A stretch of 40,872 bases of DNA from Pseudonocardiales bacterium (GCA_023252195.1 JAHEXI010000024.1:11959-52830); one strand, 5' to 3'. Counted from the stretch's first letter, positions 1 to 8,646 are shown. Notes: a model not told the origin generated them from the sequence alone. Numbers and translations: made by a program.

Positions 1-297
1 TGCACGCCGTCGGCGACTTGGTGGGTGGGCGTTATTTCGATGGTGGTGAAGCCGGCGGTGGCCGGGTTGGCGTGGTATTCGGCGAAGGCTTCGGTGATGT
101 AGCCGGCGTAGGAGCCGCATTCGGCGCGTTCCTTCGTGGTGAGGTCGTCTTCGGCGATGACGTCGGGGATGCCGATCCGGCCGCCGGGGGCCAGCATGCA
201 GTAGGTCTCGGCGAGCACGGCGGGTTTGGCGACAGAGAGATTGATGACACAGTTGAAGATCACAACGTCGATGGTGTTGGCGGGGAGTGACGCCACC
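1..297 (-). pseudogene. Fragment of arsenite methyltransferase (ArsM-like)
   Basis: The minus-strand frame gives a typical ArsM C-terminal half: a VDVV-type strand, the block CVINLS, then PGGRI, and near the window edge a TH..ADGV motif. ArsM transfers methyl groups from SAM to As(III). The frame runs off position 1, so the real 3' end is not visible. Toward its 5' side homology stops abruptly near position 297: the frame stays open but gives no SAM-binding glycine motif and none of the N-terminal cysteines of ArsM. I therefore read it as a truncated remnant. A fusion or an assembly break at the window edge cannot be excluded. Confidence 0.6.
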
Positions 298-424
298 GAG
301 CGAGCGGATCGGCCACACTCACATGCCGCTAGTCGTGCGCTCGTGGCGATCACAGGGGAGCACCGCAGCCTGTGTCGCCTACTTCTCCGCCGCATGATCA
401 TGCGACAGCGCGGTGTCCTGCGTC

Positions 425-565
425 GCCGTGCCTGCCAAGGTAGATCTGTTCGAGATCAACGAGGCGTTCGCCTCGGTCGCCATCCATCCCATGCGCGACC
501 TCGACATCGGCTCCGTGGTCGTCAACGGCAGCGCCATCGCGATGGGCCCCCCGCCAGCATCCAGC
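425..565 (+). pseudogene. Remnant of acetyl-CoA acetyltransferase (thiolase) C-terminal domain
   Basis: About 47 codons on the plus strand match the thiolase C-terminal domain: the block FEINEAFASVA with the family's NEAF motif, then VNGSAIAMG in place of the usual NGGAIALGHP. The catalytic HP is already degraded (GPPP), and neither the N-terminal half nor the final catalytic Cys region is present. Mycobacteria carry an acetyl-CoA acetyltransferase gene (fadA4) close to nucS, so this may be the relic of that conserved neighbour. Non-functional. Confidence 0.6.
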
Positions 566-590
566 ACCAGTACGTACCAACCAGAGAAGG

Positions 591-733
591 GTGCACAACT
601 GCATACTTCTGTGTGGTGTACGCACCATCGGCACGTACACCACACCGGTTGGGACATCCTCATCCACCACGGCCACGTCGAATTCATCCCACCTGCCATC
701 ATCGACCCCACCCGCACCCCTCTCCGCCGCTAG
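591..733 (+). pseudogene. Remnant of HNH/DUF222 (13E12-type) protein C-terminus, frameshifted
   Basis: The end of a DUF222/HNH endonuclease-like protein of the 13E12 repeat family is visible in two frames. NCILLCG lies in the frame starting at 591. After a frameshift near 620 the plus-one frame continues HHRHVHHTGWD and finishes with the typical PPAIIDPTRTPLRR ending and a TAG at 731-733. HHRHVHH is the HNH zinc/metal part. Only the last 45 or so codons remain. It follows the thiolase remnant directly, so two degraded genes are joined end to end. Confidence 0.6.
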
Positions 734-741
734 CGGTCAGA

Positions 742-1401
742 TCAGAACAACCGCAGCTCGAGACTCTCGGTGCCACGCAACTCGTCATAGTCGACGGTGA
801 CACAGCGAATTCCACGGTCCGTGGCGAGCGTGTGAGCCTGCGGCTTGATCTGCTGGGCGGCGAACACCCCGCGGACCGGGGCAAGCTGCGGGTCGCGGTT
901 GAGCAGGTTCAGGTACCGGGTGAGCTGCTCCACCCCGTCGATCTCTCCCCGACGCTTGATCTCCACTGCCACGATCACGCCTTCGGCGTCCCGGCACAAC
1001 AAGTCGACCGGTCCGATCGCGGTGGGATACTCCCGGCGGATCAGGGTGAATCCGGGACCCAGCGTCGCGGTGTGCTCAGCCAGTAGGGCCTGCAGATGAG
1101 CTTCGACGCCATCCTTCACCAGCCCTGGATCCACTCCGAGTTCGTGGCGTGAGTCGTGTACCACCTCGTCGATCTCGATGATCAGCTGTTCACCGGCCCG
1201 GTTCGTGACCGTCCAGCGACCTGGTTGTTCGACCACTGTGCAGGGCGGGCTCATCCAGTTCAGCGGCTTGTAGGCGCCGCCGTCGGTGTGCACGCTCACC
1301 GATCCATCCGCCTTGACCAGCAGCAGCCGCAGTGCCATCGGCAGATGCGCAGTCAGCCGACCCACGTAGTCCACCTGGCAACGAGCGATCACAAGACGCA
1401 C
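742..1401 (-). CDS. nucS: Mismatch-specific endonuclease NucS/EndoMS
   Basis: This 219-aa protein is a full-length NucS, the DNA endonuclease that makes double-strand cuts at mismatches and replaces MutSL in actinomycetes. The N-terminal DNA-binding and dimerisation part (residues 1-105) begins VRLVIARC and includes [10 protein letters not shown]. The C-terminal RecB-like nuclease has the catalytic set Asp133 (PVDLL), Glu147 and Lys149 (VEIKR), followed by GVEQLTRY. The start is the GTG at 1399-1401, which matches the usual NucS N-terminus; longer readings add unrelated residues. It is divergent from the Nudix gene with 48 bp between the starts. The C-terminus [14 protein letters not shown] looks like the beta-clamp-binding tail of the family. 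Confidence 0.95.
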   Translation of the reverse strand: MRLVIARCQVDYVGRLTAHLPMALRLLLVKADGSVSVHTDGGAYKPLNWMSPPCTVVEQPGRWTVTNRAGEQLIIEIDEVVHDSRHELGVDPGLVKDGVEAHLQALLAEHTATLGPGFTLIRREYPTAIGPVDLLCRDAEGVIVAVEIKRRGEIDGVEQLTRYLNLLNRDPQLAPVRGVFAAQQIKPQAHTLATDRGIRCVTVDYDELRGTESLELRLF

Positions 1402-1449
1402 GGTGGACCAGCTTAGGGCACCGCAGCCCAAGCCAGGCAGGATCGAGGT

Positions 1450-1983
1450 GTGCAGACGCTGAGTACTCGGCAGGTGTATACGAACGCCTGGATGTCGGTG
1501 CGTGAGGATCGGGTCCGGCGCGGAGACGGCTCGTCGGGCATCTACAGCGTGGTCGACAAGCCGGACTACGCCTTGATCATCCCTCTGGACGGTGACCGGG
1601 TACACCTGGTGGAGCAGTACCGCTACCCGGTGGCAGCGCGACGCTGGGAGTTCCCGGCCGGCACTGCTCCGGACCGGCCGGACATCGAGCCGGCCGCGCT
1701 GGCTGCCCGCGAGCTGCGCGAGGAGACCGGGCTTGTCGCCGGCCGGCTGCACCTGCTCGGGGTGCTCGACGTAGCACCCGGGATGTCAGCCCAGCGCGGC
1801 CGGGTCTTCCTGGCCACCGACATCGTGGCCGGGCACGCCGAGCGTGAGCACACTGAGCAGGACATGCACTCAGCCTGGTTCACGCTGGCAGATCTCGACG
1901 GGATGCTGCGCAGCGGCGAAGTGTGTGACGCGCAATCGGTGGCCGCCTACGCCTTGTTCCGGCTGCACGAGCGCACCGGCTGA
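1450..1983 (+). CDS. Nudix hydrolase, ADP-ribose pyrophosphatase type
   Basis: 177 aa. It probably hydrolyses ADP-ribose or a related nucleoside diphosphate sugar. A beta-rich N-terminal part with EQYRYPV and WEFPAGT (residues 55-72) is typical of the ADPRase branch. The Nudix box follows: Gly71, Glu80, REL 87-89, EE 91-92, Gly94. The stretch from Gly71 to Arg87 is two residues longer than the canonical Nudix consensus, as in many actinobacterial members. The start is a GTG at 1450. It is divergent from nucS, and both may share the short 48-bp control region. Substrate not determinable from sequence. Confidence 0.85.
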   Translation: MQTLSTRQVYTNAWMSVREDRVRRGDGSSGIYSVVDKPDYALIIPLDGDRVHLVEQYRYPVAARRWEFPAGTAPDRPDIEPAALAARELREETGLVAGRLHLLGVLDVAPGMSAQRGRVFLATDIVAGHAEREHTEQDMHSAWFTLADLDGMLRSGEVCDAQSVAAYALFRLHERTG

Positions 1984-2005
1984 GCCGGGACGGGGCTGGT
2001 CCCAC

Positions 2006-2776
2006 TCAGCCCTGCCAGATGGGTTGGCGCTTCTCCAGGAAGGCCGCCATGCCCTCTTTGGCGGCTGCGGTCTGGGAGACAGTGGCCATCACGTCGAGCG
2101 CGATGGCGTAGGCGTCTACTTCGGGCCGGTCCAGCTGCGCGTAGAGGGCCTGCTTGCCCAGCGCCTTGCTGGTCCGGCTACCGCGGGTGGCGCGGGCAAG
2201 CAGATCGTCTACCGCGGCGTCCAAGTCGGCGTCCGGGACTGCCCGGTTGACCAAACCCCATTCCCCGGCGGTGTGGGCGTCCACCACGTCGCCGGTCAGC
2301 GCCATCTCCATCAGCCGCTTGCGCCCGATCGACCGAGCGACCGGCACCGCGGGTGTGTGGCAGAACCAGCCGCCCTTGCCGCCGGGCAGCGCGAACCCTG
2401 CCGACTCGGCCGCCACCGCAAGATCGCAGGAAGCCACCAGTTGACAACCCGCAGCCGTGGCCAGCGCGTGCACCCGCGCGACGACGACCTGCGGAACCGA
2501 CTGGATGGTGCGCATCACCTCGGTGCACAGTGCCAGCAACTCCCGCACCCCGGAGAGGTCTCGCGATGACACGTCGGCGAAGTCGTGACCGGCCGAGAAC
2601 ACCTTTCCCTCGGCACCGAGCACGATGCCGGTAGCGTCGGACCGGCCCGCATCGGTGAACGCATCGCGCAGCTCAATGAGATGATCAGCCGACAGCGCGT
2701 TGCGCCGCTCCGGACGGTTCATCGTGATCCGGACGGTCTCCCCGTCCCGTTCGACCTTCAGTGCAGCAAATCCCAT
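2006..2776 (-). CDS. Crotonase-fold protein, ECHDC3-like (enoyl-CoA hydratase family)
   Basis: 256 aa, crotonase superfamily. FSAGHDF (60-66) and the block ATAAGCQL (106-113) supply the oxyanion hole. The two glutamates used by true enoyl-CoA hydratases are missing: the first position is Gln112, and the usual PE-V-GL segment reads PGGKGGWFCHTP (131-142). Together with SCDLAVA this resembles the ECHDC3 branch rather than a hydratase, so the reaction is unknown. The start ATG at 2774-2776 gives the usual N-terminus; a longer in-frame reading runs into the mutase region without homology. It lies 157 bp downstream of the mutase gene on the same strand, separated by a 60-bp palindromic repeat. Confidence 0.85.
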   Translation of the reverse strand: MGFAALKVERDGETVRITMNRPERRNALSADHLIELRDAFTDAGRSDATGIVLGAEGKVFSAGHDFADVSSRDLSGVRELLALCTEVMRTIQSVPQVVVARVHALATAAGCQLVASCDLAVAAESAGFALPGGKGGWFCHTPAVPVARSIGRKRLMEMALTGDVVDAHTAGEWGLVNRAVPDADLDAAVDDLLARATRGSRTSKALGKQALYAQLDRPEVDAYAIALDVMATVSQTAAAKEGMAAFLEKRQPIWQG

Positions 2777-2818
2777 ACCCCGACGGTAACCCGCGCACCC
2801 CCCGACAACCCTCAGCGT

Positions 2819-2878
2819 CCCGAGCTCAGCGGCAGAGCTGCTCGGAACGCGACGGACGACTCCCCTGTTGAGTTCGGG
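2819..2878. repeat. 60-bp palindromic intergenic repeat, copy 1
   Basis: Arms at the ends, CCCGAGCTCA and TGAGTTCGGG, pair with one G-T wobble. A second 60-nt copy at 27984-28043 aligns without gaps over its full length, about 70 percent identical by eye. It lies between the mutase and crotonase genes and may also act as a transcription attenuator. Confidence 0.6.
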
Positions 2879-2933
2879 GGACAGAGAGCTCCGGAGACAC
2901 TGAGCGCGGCTACCGTTCGTGCGGACTTCCTGG

Positions 2934-4925
2934 TCAGCGGGGGCGGATGAGGTCCACGATCTGGTCCATGATCTCGGTGAGCTCGAAGTCCTTCGGCGTG
3001 AACACCCGAGCAACCCCCTGGGCGCGCAACAACTCGGCGTCCTGCGGCGGGATGATGCCGCCGACCACCACGGGCACATCCCCGGCACCCGCCGCGCGTA
3101 ACCCCTCGACCACCGCCGGCACCACTTCCAGGTGTGAACCGGACAGCACCGACAACCCGACAACGTGAACGTCCTCGGCCACCGCGGCGGCGACGATCTC
3201 CGCCGGAGTGAGCCGGATACCCTGGTAGATCACCTCGAAGCCGACGTCGCGGGCCCGCACCGCCACCTGCTCGGCGCCGTTGGAATGGCCGTCGAGGCCG
3301 GGCTTGCCGACCAGCATCCGCAGCCGCTGGCCCAGCTCCTCGCTGACCGCCCGTACCCGGCCCCGGACTCGCCCGATCGCGTCGCCGGCCGAGCCGGCCA
3401 AGCCTGGCGCCGACGCGCCGGCGATCCCGGTCGGCGCCCGGTACTCGCCGAACACCTCCCGCAGCGTTGCGGCCCACTCCCCTGTCGTCACACCGGCACG
3501 AGCGCACGCCATCGAGGCCTCGACCAGGTTGGCGTCGGTCTTGGCGGCCTGCGCCAGGACCTGCAGCGACGCTTCCACCGCGGTGGGGTCCCGATCCGCC
3601 CGCCAGGACCGGATCGCCTCGATCACGTGGACCTCGGTGTCCGGATCGACAGTCTCGATGGCCCCGACGCCGTCAGCCTGCAGAGGGCTGGGATCGGTCT
3701 CGGTGAACCGGTTCACGCCGACAACCACATCCTCGCCGTCCTCGATCCGCCGTCGCCGCGCGGCCAGCGAGGACACCAGCTGCGACTTCATGTATCCCGA
3801 TTCGACGGCGGCGATCGCGCCGCCCATGCCCTGCACCCGGTCGATCTCCGCCCGGGCGCCGGCGGCGATCTCGGCGACCCGAGCCTCGACAACACGAGAG
3901 CCATCGAAAAGGTCCTCGTAGTCCAGCAGGTCGGTCTCATAGGCCAACACCTGCTGCATCCGCAGCGCCCACTGCTGATCCCAGGACCGGGGTAGGCCCA
4001 GCGCCTCGTTCCACGCCGGCAACTGCACCGCGCGGGCCCGGGCGTCGCGGGACAGCGTCACCGCGAGCATCTCCAGCACGATGCGCTGGACGTTGTTCTC
4101 CGGTTGCGGCTCAGTCAGGCCCAGCGAGTTGACCTGCACGCCGTAGCGGAACCGGCGCAGCTTCGGGTCCGTCACGCCGTAACGGTCCCGGCAGGTCTCC
4201 TCCCACAACCGCCCGAAGGCGCGCAGCTTGCACATCTCCTCAACGAAGCGCACCCCGGCGTTGACGAAGAACGACATCCGCCCGACGACCTGCGCGAAGT
4301 CCTGCGGCGCGACCTGCCCGCAGTCGCGTACCGAGTCCAGCACGGCGATCGCCGTGCACATGGCGTAGGCGACCTCCTGCACCGGCGTCGCGCCCGCCTC
4401 CTGCAGGTGGTAGGAGCAGATGTTGATCGGGTTCCATTTCGGCATCTTGTTGACCGTGTAGACCACCACGTCGGTGATCAACCGCAGGCTCGGCCCCGGA
4501 GGGAAGGCGTAGGTCCCGCGGGACAGGTACTCCTTGATGATGTCGTTCTGCGTGGTGCCGGAAAGCTGCGCCAGGTCCGCCCCGTGCTCGGCGGCCACCG
4601 ACGCATACAGCGCCAGCAGCCACATGGCGGTGGCGTTGATGGTCATCGAGGTGTTGGCTTGCGCCATCGGGATGCCGTCGAAAAGGGCGCGCATGTCGCC
4701 GAGGTGGCTGATCGGCACGCCGACCTTGCCGACCTCGCCGCGGGCCAGCTCGTGGTCGGGGTCGTAACCGGTCTGGGTGGGCAGATCGAACGCCACCGAA
4801 AGGCCGGTCTGCCCCTTGGCGAGGTTGCGCCGGTACAGCGCATTGGACGTGGTCGCCGACGAGTGGCCGGCGTATGTTCGCATCACCCACGGCCGATCGC
4901 GCGCGCGATCGCTGGGGTAGGGCAT
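2934..4925 (-). CDS. meaA: Ethylmalonyl-CoA mutase (MeaA-type), adenosylcobalamin-dependent
   Basis: 663 aa, single-chain B12-dependent acyl-CoA mutase. The N-terminal part (RPWVMRTYAGH, then NALYRRNLAKGQTGLSVAFD) and the overall length match the MeaA/Ecm branch, which converts ethylmalonyl-CoA to methylsuccinyl-CoA in the ethylmalonyl-CoA pathway. The C-terminal cobalamin domain has the base-off motif Asp545-x-His547-x-x-Gly550, followed by LSVLSGSH and VVVGGIIP. The start ATG at 4923-4925 gives MPYPSDRARDRPW, the usual beginning of the family. It is divergent from the acyl-CoA synthetase, with 72 bp between starts. No crotonyl-CoA carboxylase/reductase or epimerase is visible in the window, so pathway completeness is unproven. 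A PduO-type adenosyltransferase gene lies at 8023. Confidence 0.9.
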   Translation of the reverse strand: MPYPSDRARDRPWVMRTYAGHSSATTSNALYRRNLAKGQTGLSVAFDLPTQTGYDPDHELARGEVGKVGVPISHLGDMRALFDGIPMAQANTSMTINATAMWLLALYASVAAEHGADLAQLSGTTQNDIIKEYLSRGTYAFPPGPSLRLITDVVVYTVNKMPKWNPINICSYHLQEAGATPVQEVAYAMCTAIAVLDSVRDCGQVAPQDFAQVVGRMSFFVNAGVRFVEEMCKLRAFGRLWEETCRDRYGVTDPKLRRFRYGVQVNSLGLTEPQPENNVQRIVLEMLAVTLSRDARARAVQLPAWNEALGLPRSWDQQWALRMQQVLAYETDLLDYEDLFDGSRVVEARVAEIAAGARAEIDRVQGMGGAIAAVESGYMKSQLVSSLAARRRRIEDGEDVVVGVNRFTETDPSPLQADGVGAIETVDPDTEVHVIEAIRSWRADRDPTAVEASLQVLAQAAKTDANLVEASMACARAGVTTGEWAATLREVFGEYRAPTGIAGASAPGLAGSAGDAIGRVRGRVRAVSEELGQRLRMLVGKPGLDGHSNGAEQVAVRARDVGFEVIYQGIRLTPAEIVAAAVAEDVHVVGLSVLSGSHLEVVPAVVEGLRAAGAGDVPVVVGGIIPPQDAELLRAQGVARVFTPKDFELTEIMDQIVDLIRPR

Positions 4926-4997
4926 CAGGGCACCTCCAGCAGCTCTGGCTCCTCGACACTACTGGCCAGTAACGTGCTTCTGGAAGGGGCTACAGCG

Positions 4998-6632
4998 GTG
5001 GATAGCACGATGATGGATGTTCCGCTGACCGTGGCCATGATCATGCGCCACGGCGCAGGCGTGCACGGCGACAGTGAGGTCGTCACCTGGACCGGCGACG
5101 GTGCCCGCCGCGCGAGCTACGCCCAAGTGGCGCGCCGCGCCGCCCAGCTGGCCGGCGCGCTACGCGGGCTTGGAGTCACCGGCGACCAGCGGGTGGCGAC
5201 CTTCCAGTGGAACAACCAGGAGCACCTCGAGGCTTATCTCGCGATCCCCGCGATGGGCGCAGTGGTGCACACCCTGAACCTGCGACTGCCGCCGGATCAG
5301 GTGTCCTGGATCGCCAACCACGCGCAGGACGACGTGGTGATCGTGGACGGTTCACTCGTGCCGGTGCTGGCTCGCGCGCTGCCGGAGATGAACACAGTTC
5401 GTCACGTCGTGGTGGTTGGCGAGGCATCGCTCCTTGACGGCGCCGGCAAGCAGGTGCACTCCTACCACGAGCTGCTCGCCGCGCAGCCCGAGGAGTTCGA
5501 CTGGCCGACCGACATCGACGAGCGCTGCGCGGCGGCGATGTGCTACACGAGTGGTACCACCGGCGATCCCAAAGGGGTCGCCTACAGCCACCGCTCGGCC
5601 TACCTGCACTCGATGTGCATCTGTACCGGTGAGGTCGCCGGTCTGACCGCGACCGATCGGATCCTGCCGGTGGTGCCGATGTTTCACGCCAACGCCTGGG
5701 GGCTGCCCTACGCCGCCCTGATGTCCGGCGCCAGCTTGATCATGCCGGACCGTTTCTTGCAAGGCCAGCCGCTGGTCGGGCTCATCGAGGCGGAGCAACC
5801 GACACTCGCCGCCGCGGTGCCGACGATCTGGGGCGATGTACTGCGGTACCTGCGAGCGCACGGCGGCGACATCTCCTCGATCCGCCGGGTGATCTGCGGC
5901 GGCTCTGCCGTACCACTGGCGCTGATGAAGGCGTTCTCCGAGGAATTCGGTGTCGAGATCAAGCATGCGTGGGGGATGACCGAGACTTCGCCGGTCGGCT
6001 CGGTAGCCACCCCGCCAATCGGCGTGCAGGGCGATGAGGCCTGGCGCTACCGGGCCAGCCAGGGGCGGTTGGTCGCCGGTGTCGAGGGTCGCATCGTCGC
6101 CGACGGCGACATTGTGCTTGCCCGTGACGGCACGTCAGTCGGCGAGATCGAGGTTCGCGGGCCGTGGGTCACCGCGCGGTACTACGGGGATGCCGACACT
6201 GAGGACCCGAAGTCCGCGAGATTTCACGACGGCTGGTTGCGGACTGGCGACGTGGGCACCATCGACGAGCTGGGCTTCATCACCATCAGCGACCGCGCCA
6301 AGGACGTGATCAAGTCCGGTGGTGAGTGGATCTCGTCGGTGAAGCTGGAGAACCTGCTGATGGGGCACCCGAAGGTGGTCGAGGCCGCGGTAGTCGCCGT
6401 CCCGGACGACAAGTGGGTGGAACGCCCCCTAGCCACCGTGGTCATCGCTGAAGGTGCGCAGGTCAGCGTAGCCGAGCTACGGGATCACCTCAGCGCCTCG
6501 GTGCCCACCTGGCAGCTCCCCGACCACTGGTCCTTCGTCACCGAGATTCCCAAAACCTCAGTAGGCAAGTTCGACAAAAAACTCATCCGCCAGCTCCCCC
6601 CACCCCGATATGGAGACATATCGGGGCAATGA
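4998..6632 (+). CDS. Acyl-CoA synthetase (medium/long-chain fatty acid-CoA ligase)
   Basis: 544 aa, ANL superfamily AMP-forming ligase. The P-loop-like motif YTSGTTGDPKG is near residue 182, the A5 motif GMTETSP near 324, the hinge SDRAKDVIKSGGEW near 431, and the catalytic lysine in TSVGKFDKK near 524. No signal peptide. The start is the GTG at 4998: an AGGGG-type ribosome site (4982-4989) lies 8 nt upstream and the protein then begins MDSTMMDVPLTV. Longer readings overlap the divergent mutase gene. The last codons (Arg-Tyr-Gly-Asp-Ile-Ser-Gly-Gln) lie inside a long inverted repeat shared with the murA end. Substrate chain length cannot be read from sequence; the neighbours suggest acyl-CoA or branched-acid metabolism. 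Confidence 0.88.
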   Translation: MDSTMMDVPLTVAMIMRHGAGVHGDSEVVTWTGDGARRASYAQVARRAAQLAGALRGLGVTGDQRVATFQWNNQEHLEAYLAIPAMGAVVHTLNLRLPPDQVSWIANHAQDDVVIVDGSLVPVLARALPEMNTVRHVVVVGEASLLDGAGKQVHSYHELLAAQPEEFDWPTDIDERCAAAMCYTSGTTGDPKGVAYSHRSAYLHSMCICTGEVAGLTATDRILPVVPMFHANAWGLPYAALMSGASLIMPDRFLQGQPLVGLIEAEQPTLAAAVPTIWGDVLRYLRAHGGDISSIRRVICGGSAVPLALMKAFSEEFGVEIKHAWGMTETSPVGSVATPPIGVQGDEAWRYRASQGRLVAGVEGRIVADGDIVLARDGTSVGEIEVRGPWVTARYYGDADTEDPKSARFHDGWLRTGDVGTIDELGFITISDRAKDVIKSGGEWISSVKLENLLMGHPKVVEAAVVAVPDDKWVERPLATVVIAEGAQVSVAELRDHLSASVPTWQLPDHWSFVTEIPKTSVGKFDKKLIRQLPPPRYGDISGQ

Positions 6633-6673
6633 CGGGCCCGATAACCCCGTTATGTCTCCATATCGGGGTGGGG
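6598..6673. terminator. 23-bp perfect inverted repeat between convergent genes
   Basis: The arms 6598-6620 and 6651-6673 are exact reverse complements over 23 nt, with a 30-nt loop. The acyl-CoA synthetase stop codon (6630-6632) lies in the loop and the murA stop (6675-6677) lies just outside the right arm. It probably works as a bidirectional terminator. The arms carry no T-tract, so it would be of the actinobacterial U-less type. Confidence 0.6.
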
Positions 6674-6674
6674 A

Positions 6675-7967
6675 TCAGCGTTCTGGGGGGGCGGTTACGC
6701 GTTGGATGCCGGCGCCTAGGGTCGTCAGGTTTTCTAGGAAGCTTGGGTAGCCGCGGTCGATGTGGAAGACATCCCAGACCTCGGTCGTGCCATCAGCGCA
6801 CAGGCCGGCTAGCACCAGTCCGGCGCCGGCCCGGATGTCGCAGGCCCACACCGGGGCGCTGGAGAGCCGCTCGATACCCCGGACCACCGCGTGGTGCCCG
6901 TCGGTCCGAGCGTCGGCGCCTAGCCGGATCATCTCCTCGACGAACCGGAATCGGGCTTCGAAGACGTTCTCGGTGATCATCGAGGTGCCCTCGGAGATAG
7001 CCGACAGAGCGATCGCCATCGGCTGCAGGTCGGTGGCGAAGCCCGGATAGGGCAGCGTCACGAAGTCCACCGCGCTGGGCCGGCCGGGCATCACCACCCG
7101 GAAGCCGTCGCCAGACCCTGGTTGATCGACCCCACTCGGTTGACCAACTTGAGCACCGGCCAACCGCAGCTTCTCCAGCACCAGGTCCAGGTGATGCGGG
7201 TTTACACCGCGGACCGTGACGTCACCCCGAGTCATCGCCGCGGCGAATGCCCAGGTAGCCCCGACGATGCGGTCACCGATCACCCGGTGGTCGGTGGGCG
7301 CCAGCGCGTCGACCCCTTCGATGGTGAGCGTGGAGGTGCCCGCGCCGGAAATGCGGGCGCCCATCTGCTGCAGCATCACGCACAGATCCACGATCTCCGG
7401 TTCGCGCGCCGCGTTGTCGATGACGGTGGTGCCCTGCGCAAGCACCGCGGCCATCAGGATGTTCTCGGTCGCCCCCACGCTCGGGAAATCCAGCCAGATC
7501 TGCGCCCCGTGCAGTCCCTCGGCCTCGGCCACCACACAGCCGTGCTCAATCTCGCTACGGGCACCCAGCTTGCGAAGCCCGTTCTGGTGCATGTCCAGTG
7601 GCCGAGAGCCGATGGCGTCGCCGCCGGGGAGTGCGACCCTGGCCCGCCGGCAGCGGCCGACCAACGGACCGAGCACGCACACCGACGCCCGCAGCTTGCT
7701 CACCGATCCGTAATCGGCCTCGTGCTTAAGCTCAGCCGGCGCAGTAATCCTGACTTCTGAGCCGGCGACCTGCACATCACAGCCCAGCCCCCGCAGCACG
7801 TCGCCCATCAGCGGGACATCCAGGATCTCGGGACAGTTAGTGAGCGTCGTAGTGCCCTCGGCCAGCAACGCGGCCGCCATCAGCTTCAGCACACTGTTCT
7901 TCGCCCCGACGACCTGGACCTCGCCGGTCAGCCGGGCGCCACCGCAGACCCTAAAGTGCTCGCTCAC
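6675..7967 (-). CDS. murA: UDP-N-acetylglucosamine 1-carboxyvinyltransferase MurA
   Basis: 430 aa, EPSP-synthase fold. MurA transfers enolpyruvate from PEP to UDP-GlcNAc, the first committed step of peptidoglycan synthesis in the cytoplasm. The substrate-binding [12 protein letters not shown] block is near the start. The active-site loop reads GGDAIGSRP: residue 117 is Asp instead of the Cys found in E. coli, the same change that makes mycobacterial MurA insensitive to fosfomycin. The start is the GTG at 7965-7967, giving MSEHFRV; an in-frame upstream extension of 8 residues has no homology. It is divergent from the adenosyltransferase gene (55 bp) and convergent with the acyl-CoA synthetase. 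Confidence 0.95.
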   Translation of the reverse strand: MSEHFRVCGGARLTGEVQVVGAKNSVLKLMAAALLAEGTTTLTNCPEILDVPLMGDVLRGLGCDVQVAGSEVRITAPAELKHEADYGSVSKLRASVCVLGPLVGRCRRARVALPGGDAIGSRPLDMHQNGLRKLGARSEIEHGCVVAEAEGLHGAQIWLDFPSVGATENILMAAVLAQGTTVIDNAAREPEIVDLCVMLQQMGARISGAGTSTLTIEGVDALAPTDHRVIGDRIVGATWAFAAAMTRGDVTVRGVNPHHLDLVLEKLRLAGAQVGQPSGVDQPGSGDGFRVVMPGRPSAVDFVTLPYPGFATDLQPMAIALSAISEGTSMITENVFEARFRFVEEMIRLGADARTDGHHAVVRGIERLSSAPVWACDIRAGAGLVLAGLCADGTTEVWDVFHIDRGYPSFLENLTTLGAGIQRVTAPPER

Positions 7968-8022
7968 GCCTGCGCACGCTAGCGGGTGCACTCGTCACGC
8001 CGCGCAGCCGTAGCCTGATCTC

Positions 8023-8604
8023 ATGGCTGTGCACCTGACCAGGATTTACACCCGCACCGGTGACGAGGGTACGACCGGCCTCGGCGACTTCTCCCGGGTG
8101 AGCAAGACCGATCCGCGGCTGATCGCCTACGCCGACGTCGACGAAGCGAACTGCGCCCTGGGCGTGGCGATAGCGCTGGGATCATTGGAACAACGGCTGA
8201 TCACGGTACTGCGGCAGGTGCAGAACGACCTGTTCGACGTGGGTGCCGACCTCTGCACCCCCATCGTGAGCGACCCGAAATATCCTCCGTTGCGGGTTGC
8301 CGAGAGCTACGTCACCCGGCTGGAGGGTTGGTGTGACGACTTCAACGCCGCGCTGCCCGCGCTGGACTCATTCATCCTGCCCGGGGGCACTCCCGGCGCC
8401 GCATTGCTGCACACCGCCCGGGTGGTTACCCGGCGCGCCGAGCGCAGCGTGTGGGCGCTGCTGGACGTCGACGCGCAACGCACCAATCCACTGACCGCGC
8501 GCTACCTCAACCGGCTGTCTGACCTGCTGTTCATCCTGTGTCGGGTGGCCAATCCAGCGGGGGATGTCCTGTGGGCGCCCGGAGAGCGCCCACAGGGCTC
8601 GTGA
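8023..8604 (+). CDS. Cob(I)alamin adenosyltransferase, PduO type
   Basis: 193 aa, five-helix PduO-type ATP:cob(I)alamin adenosyltransferase. It makes adenosylcobalamin from ATP and cob(I)alamin. Motifs: TRTGDEGTTGL (N-terminal ATP-binding loop, residues 9-19), DVDEANCALG, FILPGG near residue 125, the helix with ARVVTRRAERSV, and LNRLSDLLFILCR. ATG start at 8023. The same gene faces murA in M. tuberculosis (Rv1314c). Its product is the cofactor of the ethylmalonyl-CoA mutase encoded 3 kb away. The stop TGA lies inside the left arm of a 24-bp hairpin. Confidence 0.92.
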   Translation: MAVHLTRIYTRTGDEGTTGLGDFSRVSKTDPRLIAYADVDEANCALGVAIALGSLEQRLITVLRQVQNDLFDVGADLCTPIVSDPKYPPLRVAESYVTRLEGWCDDFNAALPALDSFILPGGTPGAALLHTARVVTRRAERSVWALLDVDAQRTNPLTARYLNRLSDLLFILCRVANPAGDVLWAPGERPQGS

Positions 8605-8646
8605 GTGCGTAACAGTGTAAGAACACTGTTACGCACTCACGAGCCC
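8595..8646. terminator. 24-bp perfect hairpin with 4-nt loop carrying both stop codons
   Basis: Arms 8595-8618 and 8623-8646 are exact reverse complements and the loop is AAGA. The convergent genes end inside the arms: TGA 8602-8604 on plus and 8637-8639 on minus. Both proteins therefore finish Gly-Ser-stop, encoded by the palindrome. Likely a bidirectional terminator, possibly a dispersed intergenic palindrome. Confidence 0.75.

Noticed and set aside
379-717. Minus-strand open frames over the thiolase and HNH remnants
   Set aside because: They are the antisense of recognisable plus-strand homology and show no family features.
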